The position numbers and the translations under genes were made by a program. Shown piece after piece: positions 1 to 10,745 of a stretch of 64,000 nt of DNA. This stretch comes from Mesorhabditis belari (Eukaryota > Nematoda > Chromadorea > Rhabditida > Rhabditidae). Position 1 is the first letter of the stretch. Each line of letters opens with the position of its first letter. Under the pieces are notes generated by a model. That model was given only the letters and a program-made list of their open reading frames with translations, ran no database searches and was not told the origin of the DNA. Location: NCBI GenBank assembly GCA_958450365.1, contig CAUEEP010000937.1, positions 682,501 to 746,500 on the forward strand. Direction: 5' to 3'.

Positions 1-118
1 TCTGATGAATTCTAAAGGATTTCTAATGATTTCTAAGGAATCCTAATCATTTCCAATCATTTCCAATCATTTCCAATCATTTCTAATCATTTCTAACGTT
101 TCTAACGACTTCTAATCT
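1..118. repeat. degenerate 10-bp tandem repeat
   Basis: About eleven head-to-tail copies of a unit close to ATTTCCAATC, with ATTTCTAATC and ATTTCTAACG variants, run into the window edge, so the array probably continues upstream. No coding signal is visible. The next 480 bases are AT-rich, with a T/C-rich simple tract at 340-432. Confidence 0.8.
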
Positions 119-339
119 CGATTCTTTTACAATTTACTTCTTATTTACTTCTTATTACTTCTTTTTTTTCTTATTTAGGTAATCTATATGTAAATTTGAA
201 TCATTTCATGTTTCTCAATCATGTTTCTTTATCGTTTTTTAAACTCTAATTGTTATTTATTCCTTTTCCAAACGGTGCATCGTTGCTTTAAACTAAAAAA
301 AGAAGACTTTTCAGTATTTAAATTTTGTCGGCTAATGTG

Positions 340-432
340 CAAAATGTTGTCTTTTCTTTTTCTTTTCTTTTCTTTTCTTTTCTTTTCTTCTTTTTCTTCT
401 TCTTTTTCTTTTTTTTCCCTTCTTTTTCTTTC
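340..432. repeat. TTTTC polypyrimidine microsatellite
   Basis: A run of TTTTC and TTC units. It produces long lysine/arginine-rich or phenylalanine-rich open frames on the two strands. These are composition artefacts, not genes. Confidence 0.85.
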
Positions 433-605
433 TTCTTTGGCTAGAATTTGTGATATTTTGATGATAAATCGTTTTTCTTTTTTCAGATAAACACAAAATA
501 CTGATTAACAACGCAAAAAAACTTATGGAATTGAAATTTAGGGAGAGAAAAGATTTTAGAATTAAGTCCAATAGAAATGAGACATTTTGAAGTCTTTCTA
601 AAGCA

Positions 606-2240
606 CAAACCAACATAATGGCAATTCGGTTCCCAGCTTTTTTCGCTGTTTTTGATTCGGCTTCCATTTGGTTTTCATTTGGTTTCATTTTGGTTTCCAT
701 TCGGCTACGATTCAGCTCCGATTCGGCTCCTATTCGGCTCCTATTCGGTTTCCATTTGGTTCCATTTGGTTCCATTTTGGTTTCCATTCGGCTCCAATTC
801 GGCTTTCTTTCGTCCTTTCATTTGGTTTCCATTCGGCTTCCATTGACCGGCTTCCAACCGGCTTCCATCCGGCTTCCAACCGGCTTCCATCCGGCTTCCA
901 TCCGGCTTCCAACCGGCTTCCATCCGGCTTCCAACCGGCTTCCAACCGGCTTCCATCCGGCTTCCTTTCAACTTCCATTCGGCTTCCTTTCAACTTCCAT
1001 TTGGCTTCCTTTCAACTTCCATTCGGCTTCCATTCGGCTCCTATTTGGCTTCCATTCGGCTTCCATTCGGCTCCTATTCGGCTTCCTTTCAACTTCCATT
1101 TGGCTTCCTTTCAACTTCCATTCGGCTTCCTTTCGGCTTCCTATTCAGTTCCAATTCCATTTTCGTCCTATTTTGGTTGCCAATTCCATTTTGTTTCCAA
1201 TTGGGTTCCATTTTGGTTTCCATTCGGCTCCGATTCGCTTCCCATTCAGATTTCATTTGGTTCCCATTTCTGATTTGCTTCCGATTCGCTTCCCATTCGG
1301 TTCCTATTTGGCTCCCATTCAGTTCTCTTTCGGTTTCCAATTGCCTCCCATTCAGATTTCATTTGATTTCCATTTCTTATTTGCTTCCGATTCGTTTTCT
1401 ATTTCTATTTCGTTCCTATCCGGCTCCCATTCGATTCTTATTCGGCTCCCTTTCGATCCCTATTCTGTTCCTATTCGGTTCCGATTCGGTTTTTATTCGG
1501 CTCCCTTTCGATTCTTATTCAGCTCCCTTTCGATTCCCATTCGATTCCTATTAGGTCCCCTTTTGATTCGCATTCGATTCCCACTCTGTTTGGTTCCCAT
1601 TCTGTTCGGTTAGGTTCCCATTCAGTTCTCTTTCGGTTTCCAATTGGTTCCGATTCGGCGCCCATTCGGTTTTCATTTGGTTCGCATTTGCTTCCGATTC
1701 AGTTGAGATTCGGTTCCCATTTGGTTTCTATTCGATTCCCTTTCGGTTTTGGTTCTTATTTGGTTCTGATTTGGTTTCTATTTGGTTTCTATTTGATTCC
1801 CTTTCGGCTTTGGTTCCTATTTGGTTTCTATTCGGTTTCTATTCAATTCCCTTTCGGTTTTGGTTCTTATTTGGTTCCTATTTGGTTCCTATTTGGTTCC
1901 TATTTGGTTCCTATTTGGTTCCCATTTGGTTTCCATTTGGTTTCTATTTGATTCCCTTTCGGTTTTGGTTCTTATTTGGTTCCTATTTGGTTTCTATTCG
2001 GTTTCTATTCGATTCCCTTTCGGCTTTGGTTCCGATTTAGTTCCCATTTGCCTCCGGTTCGGTTCCGATTTAGTTCTGATTTAGTTCTGATTTAGTTTCC
2101 ATTTAGTTCCCCTTCGATTGCCCTTCGATTCCCCTTCGATTCCCCTTCGATTCCCCTTCGATTCCCCTTCGATTCCCCTTCGATTCCCCTTCGATTCCCC
2201 TTCGATTCCCCTTCGATTCCCCTTCGATTCCTATTCTGCT
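606..2240. repeat. 1.6-kb minisatellite of 11-bp units
   Basis: Almost the whole block is made of 11-bp units of the form CGGCTTCCATT, drifting along the array to TTGGTTCCTAT and finally to a nearly pure run of about eleven CGATTCCCCTT units at 2106-2228. Because 11 is not a multiple of 3, the same repeat passes through all three frames with a 33-bp codon period. Frames of 60-331 codons therefore stay open on both strands, with an 11-residue periodic peptide. No promoter, splice site or conserved domain goes with them, so I treat them as non-coding. Confidence 0.9.
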
Positions 2241-2930
2241 CCCATCCGATTCCCATTTCTTTCCCATCTTTCTATCTGTTTATAAATCTCTCTCGAAAGA
2301 AAATTGAGCGATCATTTTTCCATTATATAAACAAAAATCGATGGCTTTAAACGGTCCCTTGAAAAAGAAATGAGAAATTGCTGCTGAAATTGCTTTTTGC
2401 TTAAATTCTAGTACGAATCTCTCGTACTTCTTGATGAAAATTTCTCTTTTTTAAGCTATAGAAGGTTCCTTTTCTTTCTTTTGAAAAAGTTGAAGAATAA
2501 AATGAGAGCAGCGTGGGAATCTGGGGATTTGCGATCTTTTTTGATGTTTCACTAGAGCTTTTATGTTAAATCTTTCACTAAAATTCGTTTTCTAATTGAA
2601 TAAATGAATAAAGAAGGATAAGTTTTTGGTTTTTTAATAAGAGATTTTCAATTGGATAACTTATTAGATAACCAAATAATTTCTGGTACTCTCCCAGTAG
2701 ACTCCCACAGCATCAATCCCATTATACCCCCCACATCATCTCGTTTACCACAAGCTATAGACTCTAAAATCGACCATACGACCCTACGATCGAATTGAAA
2801 TCAAGCGGATTGAAATCACATACAGAATGTCCCTGTTTTTACCTGTTTTATCGCTTTCTTTAACCTGTTTTATCTCTTTTTTTCTTTACTGATAACTAAA
2901 TTTCTTTTCTATTGGCTTTTTTTCAGGATG
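2241..2930. other. AT-rich spacer, no gene seen
   Basis: No conserved coding signal, tRNA-like box pair or clear repeat is visible here. The block ends at a short run of GATGAC-type units (about 2938-3030) that leads into the transposase relic. Confidence 0.5.
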
Positions 2931-3024
2931 AAACCACAATTTCGATGACTCTCGACGATGCCGATGACGATACAATGATGATGGTAAATCGATGACGATA
3001 CGATGACGATGCTAAATCGATGAT

Positions 3025-4480
3025 GAAGATTTCGTGCCTCAACAGACAGTTTCAAGAGCAATCAAGCGCCACAAAGAGATTGGAAAATTGTCAACATTGG
3101 TTGTTAACAATTCAATCAATGCTGAAGGTTGTCAACGACGAATGCTGAAGGTTATCAACAATTCAATCAATGCTGAAGGTTGTCAACGATCAATGCTGAA
3201 GGTTATCAACAATTCAATCAATGCTGAAGGTTGTCAACGATCAATGCTGAAGGTTATCAACAATTCAATCAATGCTGAAGGTTGTCAACGACGAATGCTG
3301 AAGGTTATCAACAATTCAATCAATGCTGAAGGTTGTCAACGACGAATGCTGAAGGTTATCAACAATTCAATCAATGCTGAAGGTTGTCAACGATCAATGC
3401 TGAAGGTTATCAACAATTCAATCAATGCTGAAGGTTGTCAACGATCAATGCTGAAGGTTATCAACAATTCAATCAATGCTGAAGGTTGTCAACGACGAAT
3501 GCTGAAGGTTATCAACGATTCAATGCTGAAGGTTGTCAACAATTCAATCAATGCTGAAGGTTGTCAACGATCAATGCTGAAGATCGTCAACTATTCAACC
3601 AATGCTGAAGGTTGTCAACAATTCAATCATTTCTAAAGATTGTCAACAATTCAATCAATGCTGAAGATCGTCAACAATTCAATCAATGCTAAAGATTGTC
3701 AACGATCATTCCTAAAGATTGTCAACAATTCAATCAATCGTTCAAAGATGTTTCAATGAATCCAAAGAAATCCGGGATCACAGAAACTTCCATCCAAAAG
3801 ATAGCCGCTGCAATTGATCAGCTGCATCTTAAACACCTGCACCGAATTCTCAAAACGGAATGAAGCCACGAAAAGATGTAGTCGAACTTAAACAAAGGAT
3901 CAAGCAAAAGAGAGTCAACCATTGCAAGAAATTTTGAAGAAACTTTGAAGCGAATCGTCATCATCAGATCCTCTTTACCAATGAAAAGTGGTTTGACATC
4001 GATCAAACTCATAGCCATCAAAACGACTTGGTCAAAGGACACTTCAGCGGCAACATAAACCTCAACAAGTGATGGTGAACCGGGAAGATGTCTCTGATTT
4101 TCATCCCAGCTCTCAAAGGCAACAAGGATGAATATCTGAACATGTTGAAAACAAAAATTGCCTTGGATTTTGCCTTGAAATCAGCAGCATTTCGGAAATC
4201 AGACCTGGATATTTGCCCTGGTTACAGAAGCAAATAAAGCTAGAGAAACGAGGAATGAAATCTGATAGATTGGCCTACATGTGCTTTGCTTTATGGGAAA
4301 GTGTGGAGCATTGAAAAGTCAAAACTTTTCTATTGAAGGTCTGCTCGTCACCGCTCAAACCATCACAGATTTCGGATTTTTGGCAATGTTGAACGATTGA
4401 AGAGTTGCTGGGAGAGCTTGTAAATCATATTCGATCGTTTTGGTGATAACTTTGCTTCACCGAGAAGAGCTTCTCATCAG
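3025..4480 (+). pseudogene. decayed Tc1/mariner transposase interrupted by a minisatellite
   Basis: The left part (3031-3090) encodes PQQTVSRAIKRHKEIGKL, which resembles the helix-turn-helix of nematode Tc1/mariner transposases. After the inserted repeat, 3860-4020 reads KPRKDVVELKQRIKQKR and then ILFTNEKWFDIDQTHSHQND, matching the family's (I/V)xFTDEKxF block around the second catalytic Asp. Further on are MSLIFIPALKGNKDEYLNML and, near 4255-4315, a remnant of the W-P-x-x-S-P-D-L-N block. Stops and frameshifts separate these pieces, so it cannot make an active enzyme. No terminal inverted repeats were found. Family assignment rests on motif order. Confidence 0.75.
3108..3735 (+). repeat. 51-bp in-frame minisatellite
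   Basis: The unit is AACAATTCAATCAATGCTGA plus 31 more bases. Each unit is itself two related half-units (28 and 23 bp), both containing AATGCTGAAGGTT. About eight full copies run from 3108 to 3510, followed by degenerate half-units to 3735. Since 51 is 17 codons, the frame of the surrounding transposase stays open and encodes a 17-residue periodic peptide (NNSINAEGCQRSMLKVI). Copies alternate between two variants (CGACGA or CGATCA). Confidence 0.9.
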
Positions 4481-4560
4481 AGAACATCAGAGAACAAGAT
4501 CCGATCCCAATTCGAAGTTGCCGCCGATTTAATCAGTCTTTCAAGTCGAATTCGTTTGTT

Positions 4561-4647
4561 GTGAGCATTTGTCCTTGTGAGCCATTGCAATGGCAAGGAC
4601 AAATGCTCACAAGGACAATGCATTGTCCTTGTGAGCATTTGTCCTTG
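4561..4647. repeat. compound perfect palindrome
   Basis: A 17-nt block, GTGAGCATTTGTCCTTG, occurs at 4561-4577, inverted at 4594-4610 and direct again at 4631-4647. The right part, 4594-4647, is a perfect 54-bp palindrome centred on 4620/4621. The left pair encloses its own small palindrome CCATTGCAATGG. Alternative hairpins are possible. Confidence 0.9.
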
Positions 4648-4879
4648 TTTGAGCTTGTATGGACGAAAGTCTAAGCCTTTTTATTCAGAAAATTTCACGG
4701 ATGATTCGGATAATTTCTCGATTAACTTTAATGATGATTTTTCGGTTCTATCGATTTTTTAGAGCAAGATCCTAGCGTTTTATTCGCTTCTTGATCACTT
4801 TTCCTTGTCATTTCTTTCTTGATCATTGTTTCTGGACATGTTTACAGTTTGCTTTCTTTCTTTTCCGTGTCCAAGGCCA

Positions 4880-5128
4880 AGCTCTTCCTCATTGTGCCCA
4901 AGCTCTTCTACACTCCGTCCAAGCTCTTCCTCATTGTGCCCAAGCTCTTCCTCATTGTGTCCAAGCTGACGTCCAGGCTTGCAAAATTGCTTTTTTGAGT
5001 TTCGAAATCGTGTCGTAAGTCTTTCCATTAGCATAAATATTCCTCACAAGGATGCGCCATAAGTTTTCCATTTCCATTTTAAGTCCATTGCAAGCAGGCC
5101 ATTGCAAGCAGGCCATTGCAGGCAGGCA
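4880..5128. repeat. short tandem repeats (21 bp and 15 bp)
   Basis: At about 4880-4968 a 21-bp unit containing CAAGCTCTTCCTCATTGTG is repeated four times. At about 5084-5128 a 15-bp unit CATTGCAAGCAGGC is repeated three times. Both lie inside the minus-strand transposase relic described next. Confidence 0.75.
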
Positions 5129-5835
5129 GAAAATCGATGTTGTGCCGTTCTAGAAAAGCTTTAGTGGATTGGCTGACATGAATTGAAGCATTATCCTGTT
5201 GAGTGTTTAGAGTGTTTCTCTCGACTAGGAAGTTAGAGACAATTTGTGCTAGGAAAGGAAGTAGTTGATCCGCAAGGACGTCCTGGTCTTTTCATCCTGG
5301 TAATTCTTCGAGTTCATGCGATAAGTCACAAATTCTAAATCAAGAACGTCATCGACAAGCGCCCCATCTCATCAGTGATCCTCCTCCGAAGTTTCGACGC
5401 TCACAAAGCATTGGATCTTTTCTCAAATCGTGCCAATAGTACTTGTTGCCGTCTGGACCATTCAAATTCAATTTTTTTCTCATCGCTGGCAGGCTGGCAG
5501 GCAGAAAAGCACAACAGCATGTTGTGCTGTTCTAGAAAAGCTTTAGTGATGACCTAAAAAGAAACAAAGAGTTAACAACTCAAGGCTGTTGTTCAATCGA
5601 TGTGATCCCGAGTCCAAGACATCCTCTTTTCTTTGTTCGGCTTCAGTTTTGGTGCTTTTTTCATGATTGTTCTTTTGATGCACTATTTGATGCTAACGGA
5701 TGCAACTAACTTGATGGCTCGAGACTTGAGACTCGAGAAAGCGTGCTTTTGTGAACGGGAGCTCCAATTTGTACCTTGATTTCCTGTAGCGACTCACCGA
5801 ATTCGACTACAGACGTCCCATATTACTACAGACGA
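4958..5835 (-). pseudogene. decayed Tc1-family transposase
   Basis: Read on the minus strand from 5835 downward. An N-terminal remnant is followed by MKKAPKLKPNKEKRMSWTRD (about 5665-5600). Then comes DEKK with LNLNGPDGNKYYWHDLRKDP (5486-5420, with a one-base slip in a run of seven A), RRNFGGGSLM (about 5390), QQDNASIHVSQSTKAFLERH (about 5207-5145), and finally NLWRILVRNIYANGKTYD and LKKAILQAWTSAW (5070-4965). This is the Tc1 family order D(EK)...D(N).... The region between QQDN and NLW, which should hold the third acidic residue, is replaced by repeats. A second partial copy of the QQDN-side sequence lies at 5492-5550. Confidence 0.8.
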
Positions 5836-6020
5836 CTACAGAGGTTCAGCGCGAACCGTGAGCTTTCAATGACGTCGAATGACTTTTTCTTGTCATAATT
5901 GAAAGGATCCTTCAAGAAATTGGAGACAATTTGATGCGAACACGTCATTTTGCGATCTTCCGATTCGACAACTTTCTTCCTTTTAACACAACACGACAAC
6001 TTCAAAATCAAAATTTTCAT
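5836..6020. other. spacer, no gene seen
   Basis: This short stretch lies between the transposase relic and a hairpin. No feature is supported. Confidence 0.4.
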
Positions 6021-6084
6021 CTGTTCAATGCGCGAAAGCGATTTTCCACTGGGGAGTGGAAAATCGCTTTCGCGCATTGAACAG
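6021..6084. repeat. perfect 30-bp-arm hairpin
   Basis: The arm at 6021-6050 (starting CTGTTCAATGCGCGAAAG) is perfectly inverted at 6055-6084, with a GGGG loop. The arms carry no mismatch, suggesting recent origin or maintenance. Confidence 0.95.
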
Positions 6085-6147
6085 AATCTTCCTAAAAAAA
6101 ATTAGTAAAAAGTAAGCAGTAAGTAAGGGTAGAAAATGAAAAAGAAA

Positions 6148-6425
6148 CGTAGTGGTCCAATCATTTTGTAACGTAGTGGCTCAATCAACGTAGTGCCTCA
6201 ATCATTTTGCAACGTAGTGGTCCAATCATTTTGCTACGTAGTGGCTCCATCAACGTAGTGGTCCTAATCATTTTGCTACGTAGTGGCTCAATCAACGTAG
6301 TGGTCCAATCATTTTGCAACGTAGTGGCTCCATCAACGTAGTGTCCTAATCATTTTGCTACGTAGTGGCTCAATCAACGTAGTGGTCCAATCATTTTGTA
6401 GCGTAGTGGTCCAATCATTTCCAAT
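6148..6425. repeat. tandem repeat built on ACGTAGTGG
   Basis: A composite unit of about 40 bp alternates ACGTAGTGGTCCAATCATTT with ACGTAGTGGCTCAATCA. About seven composite copies are present, with insertions and substitutions. Confidence 0.85.
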
Positions 6426-7640
6426 CATAAAGAAATGCTTAAAAAATTTTGTAAATTATTTGGCAAACGGCAACGGCAAAATTTTGTAAATTATTTATGC
6501 GTATTTTTGTATAATAAAATCCGAATTTAAGCCTTTTTTTGCATTTTTAGTTATTTAAAATCAAAAAGCGAGGGTTTTCCTCTCATTTTGCAACGTAGCT
6601 CTTTAAAGATCGAGAAAGATGAGCTGATAGATCTTTTGTCGAGTACTTTAGATTGATCGATCTTTCGAAATCTTTGTAAATCTTTGAAAATCGAAATTTT
6701 TCTTATCACTACTACTAGGAAATGATTGGCAATGGTACTCAAAACCAATCTAACATTTCTTTAGCTTTGGAGATCCTCGTGGGATCTCCAAAGGCATCTC
6801 CAAAGCTTTGGAGATCCTTTTGAAAGCCGAATCTCTTTGATCAAATCCCTTTTCCCTCCAAAAAGAGAACTTGATCAAGTCCCGCCCCTATTTTCTCTCC
6901 TCAAAACTTTTCCCCTTTTTCCCAAGTGCCAATTGGCTTCTGTTAGACTTCTAGCTTGTCTATTATTATAATATTTGTCTACTATTACAATATTTGTCTA
7001 TTATTATAATATTTACTATTATTATTCCTATTCTGCGCTTTTTAAACCCTTTCTATCCCTTCTAACCCACGAAATTCCTTTCTCTTTCTTCTCACTAGAA
7101 AACTGAAGCCCTCAATGCACTAGAAGGGATTTGTTTACAAGAAAACACATGCTTATCTATTTTTCTACAATATCTAAGCATTTCTATTTTTATTTTTCTT
7201 TAATTCAATCACTTTTAAACACTTTTAACTCAAAACAATCCCTCTAACAATCGATTTTTTTTAAAACCCTCAGATCTTGTCATCAGTTTGTTCGTTTCTG
7301 CTCGTTTAGGTATCAAATTAAAGTAGAGAGAATGGGGAATTTTTTGAGCTATTAAGCAAATCTCTAGCATTAACCAGCGCTTGGAAAACGATGATTGAAA
7401 ATCGGTGAAAAGGGCCGATTTTCGGCTGATGAAAAATCGGCTTTTTTTTGGGGGTTTTCAATCGAGTTTAGCTACGAGACTTAGTGCATCGGATTCTACG
7501 CAAAATTCCGAGCAGGATCCAGATTTTAAAATCAACTGAACGGGTTCTTTAAGTCGTGTAAAAACACGTTTGAAAATTGAAAGGAAAAATTGAGAAATTT
7601 TCGAAGCTCGATGGTATAAGCTCGATGGTTTGCCGGGTCG
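6426..7640. other. AT-rich spacer with small repeats
   Basis: It contains an imperfect inverted cluster of GGAGATCC and CTTTGGAGATC (6765-6825) and three copies of a 22-bp TATTATAATATTTGTCTAC unit at 6957-7015. Nothing gene-like is supported. Confidence 0.6.
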
Positions 7641-7643
7641 CCA

Positions 7644-8297
7644 GGTGAGTCGGTGGTGTAGTGGATAGTGTGCTCGGCTTCGGAACGGAGGGTGGAGGGT
7701 TCGGATCCTCTGCCCACCAAAGTTTTCGTTTTTTGTGAACAAGATGCTAAACAGATTGATATCATCCCCTTCGTCGGGCCTCTAGATGGCCTTGTGGCCC
7801 AGTGGATAGTGTGCTTGGCTTCGGAGCGGATAGTCGATGGTTCGGATCCTCTTGCTACCTATTTTTCGTTTTTAAGATTAAGCCAATCAGATTGATATCA
7901 TCCCCTTCGTCGGGTCCACAGATGGCCTTGTGGCCTAGTGGATAGTGTGCTCGGCTTGGGAACGGATGGTCGGGGGTTCGGATCCTCTTGCTACCAATTT
8001 TTCGTTTTTTAAGCCAATCAGATTGATATAAGCTCTCTTCGCCGGGGCTCCAGATGAGCTTGTGGCCTAATGGATAGTCTTCTCGGCTTCAGGGCCCGGT
8101 GGTCGATGGTTCGGATCCTCTACCAACCAAAGTTTTCGTTTTTTGTGAACAAGATTAGGCCAAACAGATTGATATAATCCCCTTCGCTGGGTCTCCAGAT
8201 GGCCTTGTGGCCTAGTGTGCTCGTTTTCCTAGTGGACCTAGGGCCTAGTGTGCTCGTTTTCCGAACGGATAGTCGATGGTTCGGATCGTCTTGCAGG
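7644..8297 (+). repeat. tandem array of tRNA-Arg-like units (5 copies)
   Basis: Five units start at about 7644, 7785, 7921, 8053 and 8198, a spacing of about 132-145 bp. Each head has an A-box-like TGGCCTAGTGGATAGTGTG, a middle CTTCGGA (would-be anticodon TCG) and a B-box GGTTCGGATCC. Each is followed by a T-rich stretch (TTTTCGTTTTTT) that could end Pol III transcription, then a shared tail containing CAGATTGATATCATCCCCTT. The first copy has a nearly pairing acceptor stem (GGTGAGT with GCCCACC). In the others the anticodon stem pairs poorly. The fifth copy has an internal duplication. Most likely this is a tRNA-derived SINE or decayed tRNA gene that expanded in tandem. Confidence 0.7.
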
Positions 8298-9158
8298 CAA
8301 AGAGTTTTACAATTGCCAGTTTTGCAGGAATAGCAAGTATAGGCGTTTCTAGGACGGAATCTAAAGCAATCTAAAGCATAAACTAAAGCCAGAACGATTT
8401 TGGCCACTAAAAGGATAGCTTTTGTTTAGCATCTTTCGAAATCAATAAACAACTCGACATAGAGTAGTGAGTATTCCCGGATGATTTGCCCTCCTTTAAA
8501 AGGCCCTTGTCTCCGTTTTCTCTAAATACCTCTTGAAGGCCATTTGAATCCTTGAAGGCCAAAAACCCCATCATCGCCTTTTCTCTAAATCATATTTGTG
8601 CCTCCTTGAATATCCATTTTCTTTCATTTCCCATTTATGACTATTATCCACCATTTCTCGAGCTTTTAAAAGCCAAAATCTTGCTTAAAAATCTTGCTTA
8701 AAGCCAAGATTTTGGCTTCTAAAGCTTTTTCTTTTTCTTTCAAAGCTTTTTTCGCATTTTCTATGCTTAAACATTGCTTTCTATGCTTGTACTTTATGCT
8801 CTTGTAAATGCAGCCTTTCTAGTGCACAGGAAATTTCACTTTTCTTACTCTTTTCTCACTCTTTTCTTTCTTCTTTTCCACATTCCACTTCTTTTCCACT
8901 TTCTTCTTCTCCCCCCTCCAATCACGGACATTTTGTGTTAGCTGGATGGGCAGGTCCAAATTGTTGAGAGATTCGGTGATTCTCATTTCATCGAATTCAA
9001 TTGGTCCCCTCCAACCAGCTAACACTTTGTCCATTCAAATGATAAACCCCCAAAATCTAATTTGTCTTCTACAGAAGATTGCATTCTTTCTTTCTTTCCT
9101 TCTGATCTTTTCTATCAAAGCTTTCCCAGTTAAAGCTCTGAACAAAGCGAACTGCCTA
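8298..9158. other. spacer, no gene seen
   Basis: AT-rich sequence with T/C-rich runs near 8840-8910. No conserved coding signal is visible on either strand. Confidence 0.5.
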
Positions 9159-9556
9159 GCGGGGGAGTCGAACGCGGGACCCCGAGAGATCGTTCGCTTT
9201 CCAGGCGAGAGCTCTACCACTGAGCCATGAGCGCAATGGAGACCCCATCCAAAAGCCTGATAACAGCTATATTATCGTCGACCGGGAAGTCGAAGCAAAA
9301 GGAGATGCCATTGGCAACTGGGGGAGTCGAACCCCGACCCTGTCGACCGTTCGCTTTCCAGGCGAGAGCTCTACCATTGAGCCATGAGCGCAGTGGAGTG
9401 CCCCTTCCAAAAGCCTCATAACAGCTATATTACCGTCGTCCAATGAGTCAAAGCAAAAATAGTTTCCATTGGCCACCGGGGGAGTCGAACCCCCCAATCC
9501 TCTCAACCTTTCGCTTTCCGAGCCCTGAGCTCTAACCGACTGAACCATCCGGCGCC
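9159..9556 (-). repeat. tandem array of tRNA-like units with long variable arm (3 copies)
   Basis: Three minus-strand units lie at about 9159-9234, 9317-9391 and 9476-9556, with a common spacer (TTCCAAAAGCCTCATAACAG and following). Each has an A-box-like TGGCTCAGTGG or TGGTTCAGTCGG, a B box GGTTCGACTCC and an extended variable region of some 15 nt. The 9476-9556 copy has a perfect 5-bp T stem (GGGGG/CCCCC). The acceptor ends do not pair well and the anticodon stem is weak, so normal tRNA function is doubtful. Confidence 0.65.
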
Positions 9557-9669
9557 TTTGATTCGCCAGAGAAAAAGGGGAACAAGAAAGGAAAAATCAT
9601 TCAGAAGTCAAAAAGAGGTCAAAAATCACTCAGAAGCTTCTATAAGGCATTTTTCGCGACCTGAAAAGG

Positions 9670-9752
9670 TGATCTCATGGTCTAGTGGCTAGGAGTCTTG
9701 TTTCCAAAACGATCTCTCAGGTGTTTGCTCGGGTTCGATCCCTTCCTTTGCA
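9670..9752 (+). ncRNA. tRNA-like sequence
   Basis: A-box-like ATGGTCTAGTGG and B box GGGTTCGATCCC are about 57 nt apart, followed downstream by T-runs. The acceptor ends do not pair convincingly. Likely a tRNA-derived relic or SINE head. Confidence 0.45.
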
Positions 9753-10482
9753 TTTCACTTTATTTTGTTGTTTAACCGCTAGCTTTTCACTTTACAAGCA
9801 TGAATTGTTTCGATTTTTGACTCTATCAAATATTTTAATTGAAATTAAATGCAAAATTTGTTGTGATTTGTTGTAGAAGGTGTGATCTTTCATTATCTTT
9901 AATTATCTTTCATTCACTTTATAAATAGCTGTGTGTTTTTTGTTTCTGAACATTTCAAAGCTATCCGGGACTTATCTAGAGCTATCTAGAGTTAAAATCG
10001 AATCATTTAAACGCAATGAAAGGCATTTAAAGCCGATAATCAAGAGGAAATCAAGAGGAACTTCCAAATCTCAATCTCAACCATCAATATCTCCATCAAT
10101 CGAATCAATGTCGATGTTTATTCACTCTCAAATCGAGCCACTTGATCGGCGATGGATATTTCGATGTGGAGAGCGGCTTTTCACCTTTTCACCTCAAAAT
10201 TTTCCCCCATCGATAGGGTAAAAAGACCGATTACACACTCTTTCCACCCCTCCCCCTTTTCTCATCAATTTCTTTGTCTCTTTTAGAAAAGAAGACTGAT
10301 AGATGATGGAGAGATCGAAGGAATGGACCAACTGGGAGAGCTTTCGGCTTTCAGCTCCCTTTGCAACTCCACGAAAAATCTCGAGAAACTAACTAAGGGA
10401 TGTTTCTTTATCGAGAGTTTCCAAAGGGATTTGTTGAAATGAATCCCGTTTAAACGATTGCAGAAAGTCATGAAATAAACTT
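9753..10482. other. spacer, no gene seen
   Basis: No coding, repeat or RNA signal strong enough to report. Confidence 0.5.
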
Positions 10483-10655
10483 AAACTCGTCCAAACTCAT
10501 CCAAACTGGTCCAAACTCATCCAAACTCGTCCAAACTTGTCCAAACTCGTCCAAACTCGTCCAAACTCGTCCAAACTCGTCCAAACTCGTCCAAACTCGT
10601 CCAAACTCATCCAAACTCGTCCAAACTCGTCCAAACTCGTCCAAACTCGTCCAAC
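10483..10655. repeat. 10-bp minisatellite
   Basis: About seventeen copies of CCAAACTCGT, a few with CAT, GGT or TGT variants, in a nearly pure head-to-tail run. Confidence 0.95.
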
Positions 10656-10745
10656 ATAAATTTCCATTGTTACAGCGCCATATTATAGGTGAATATTGGC
10701 CTTAATAACTTTCAACTTTACCAAGAGCTTTTTACAAAAGTTCAA

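Noticed and set aside
618..1613. 331-codon open frame encoding an 11-residue repeat protein
   Set aside because: It is a by-product of the 11-bp satellite. Equally long frames exist in other phases and on the other strand, with no splice or start context.
6148..6425. CRISPR-like repeat-spacer pattern
   Set aside because: The segments between ACGTAGTGG words are themselves repeated and related, so it is a composite tandem repeat.
7668..8407. Open frames across the tRNA-like array
   Set aside because: They restart once per repeat unit and follow the unit period. The Pol III box structure is the better explanation.
10483..10655. CRISPR-like array
   Set aside because: Units are only 10 bp with no distinct spacers, in a clearly eukaryotic context. 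It is a minisatellite.
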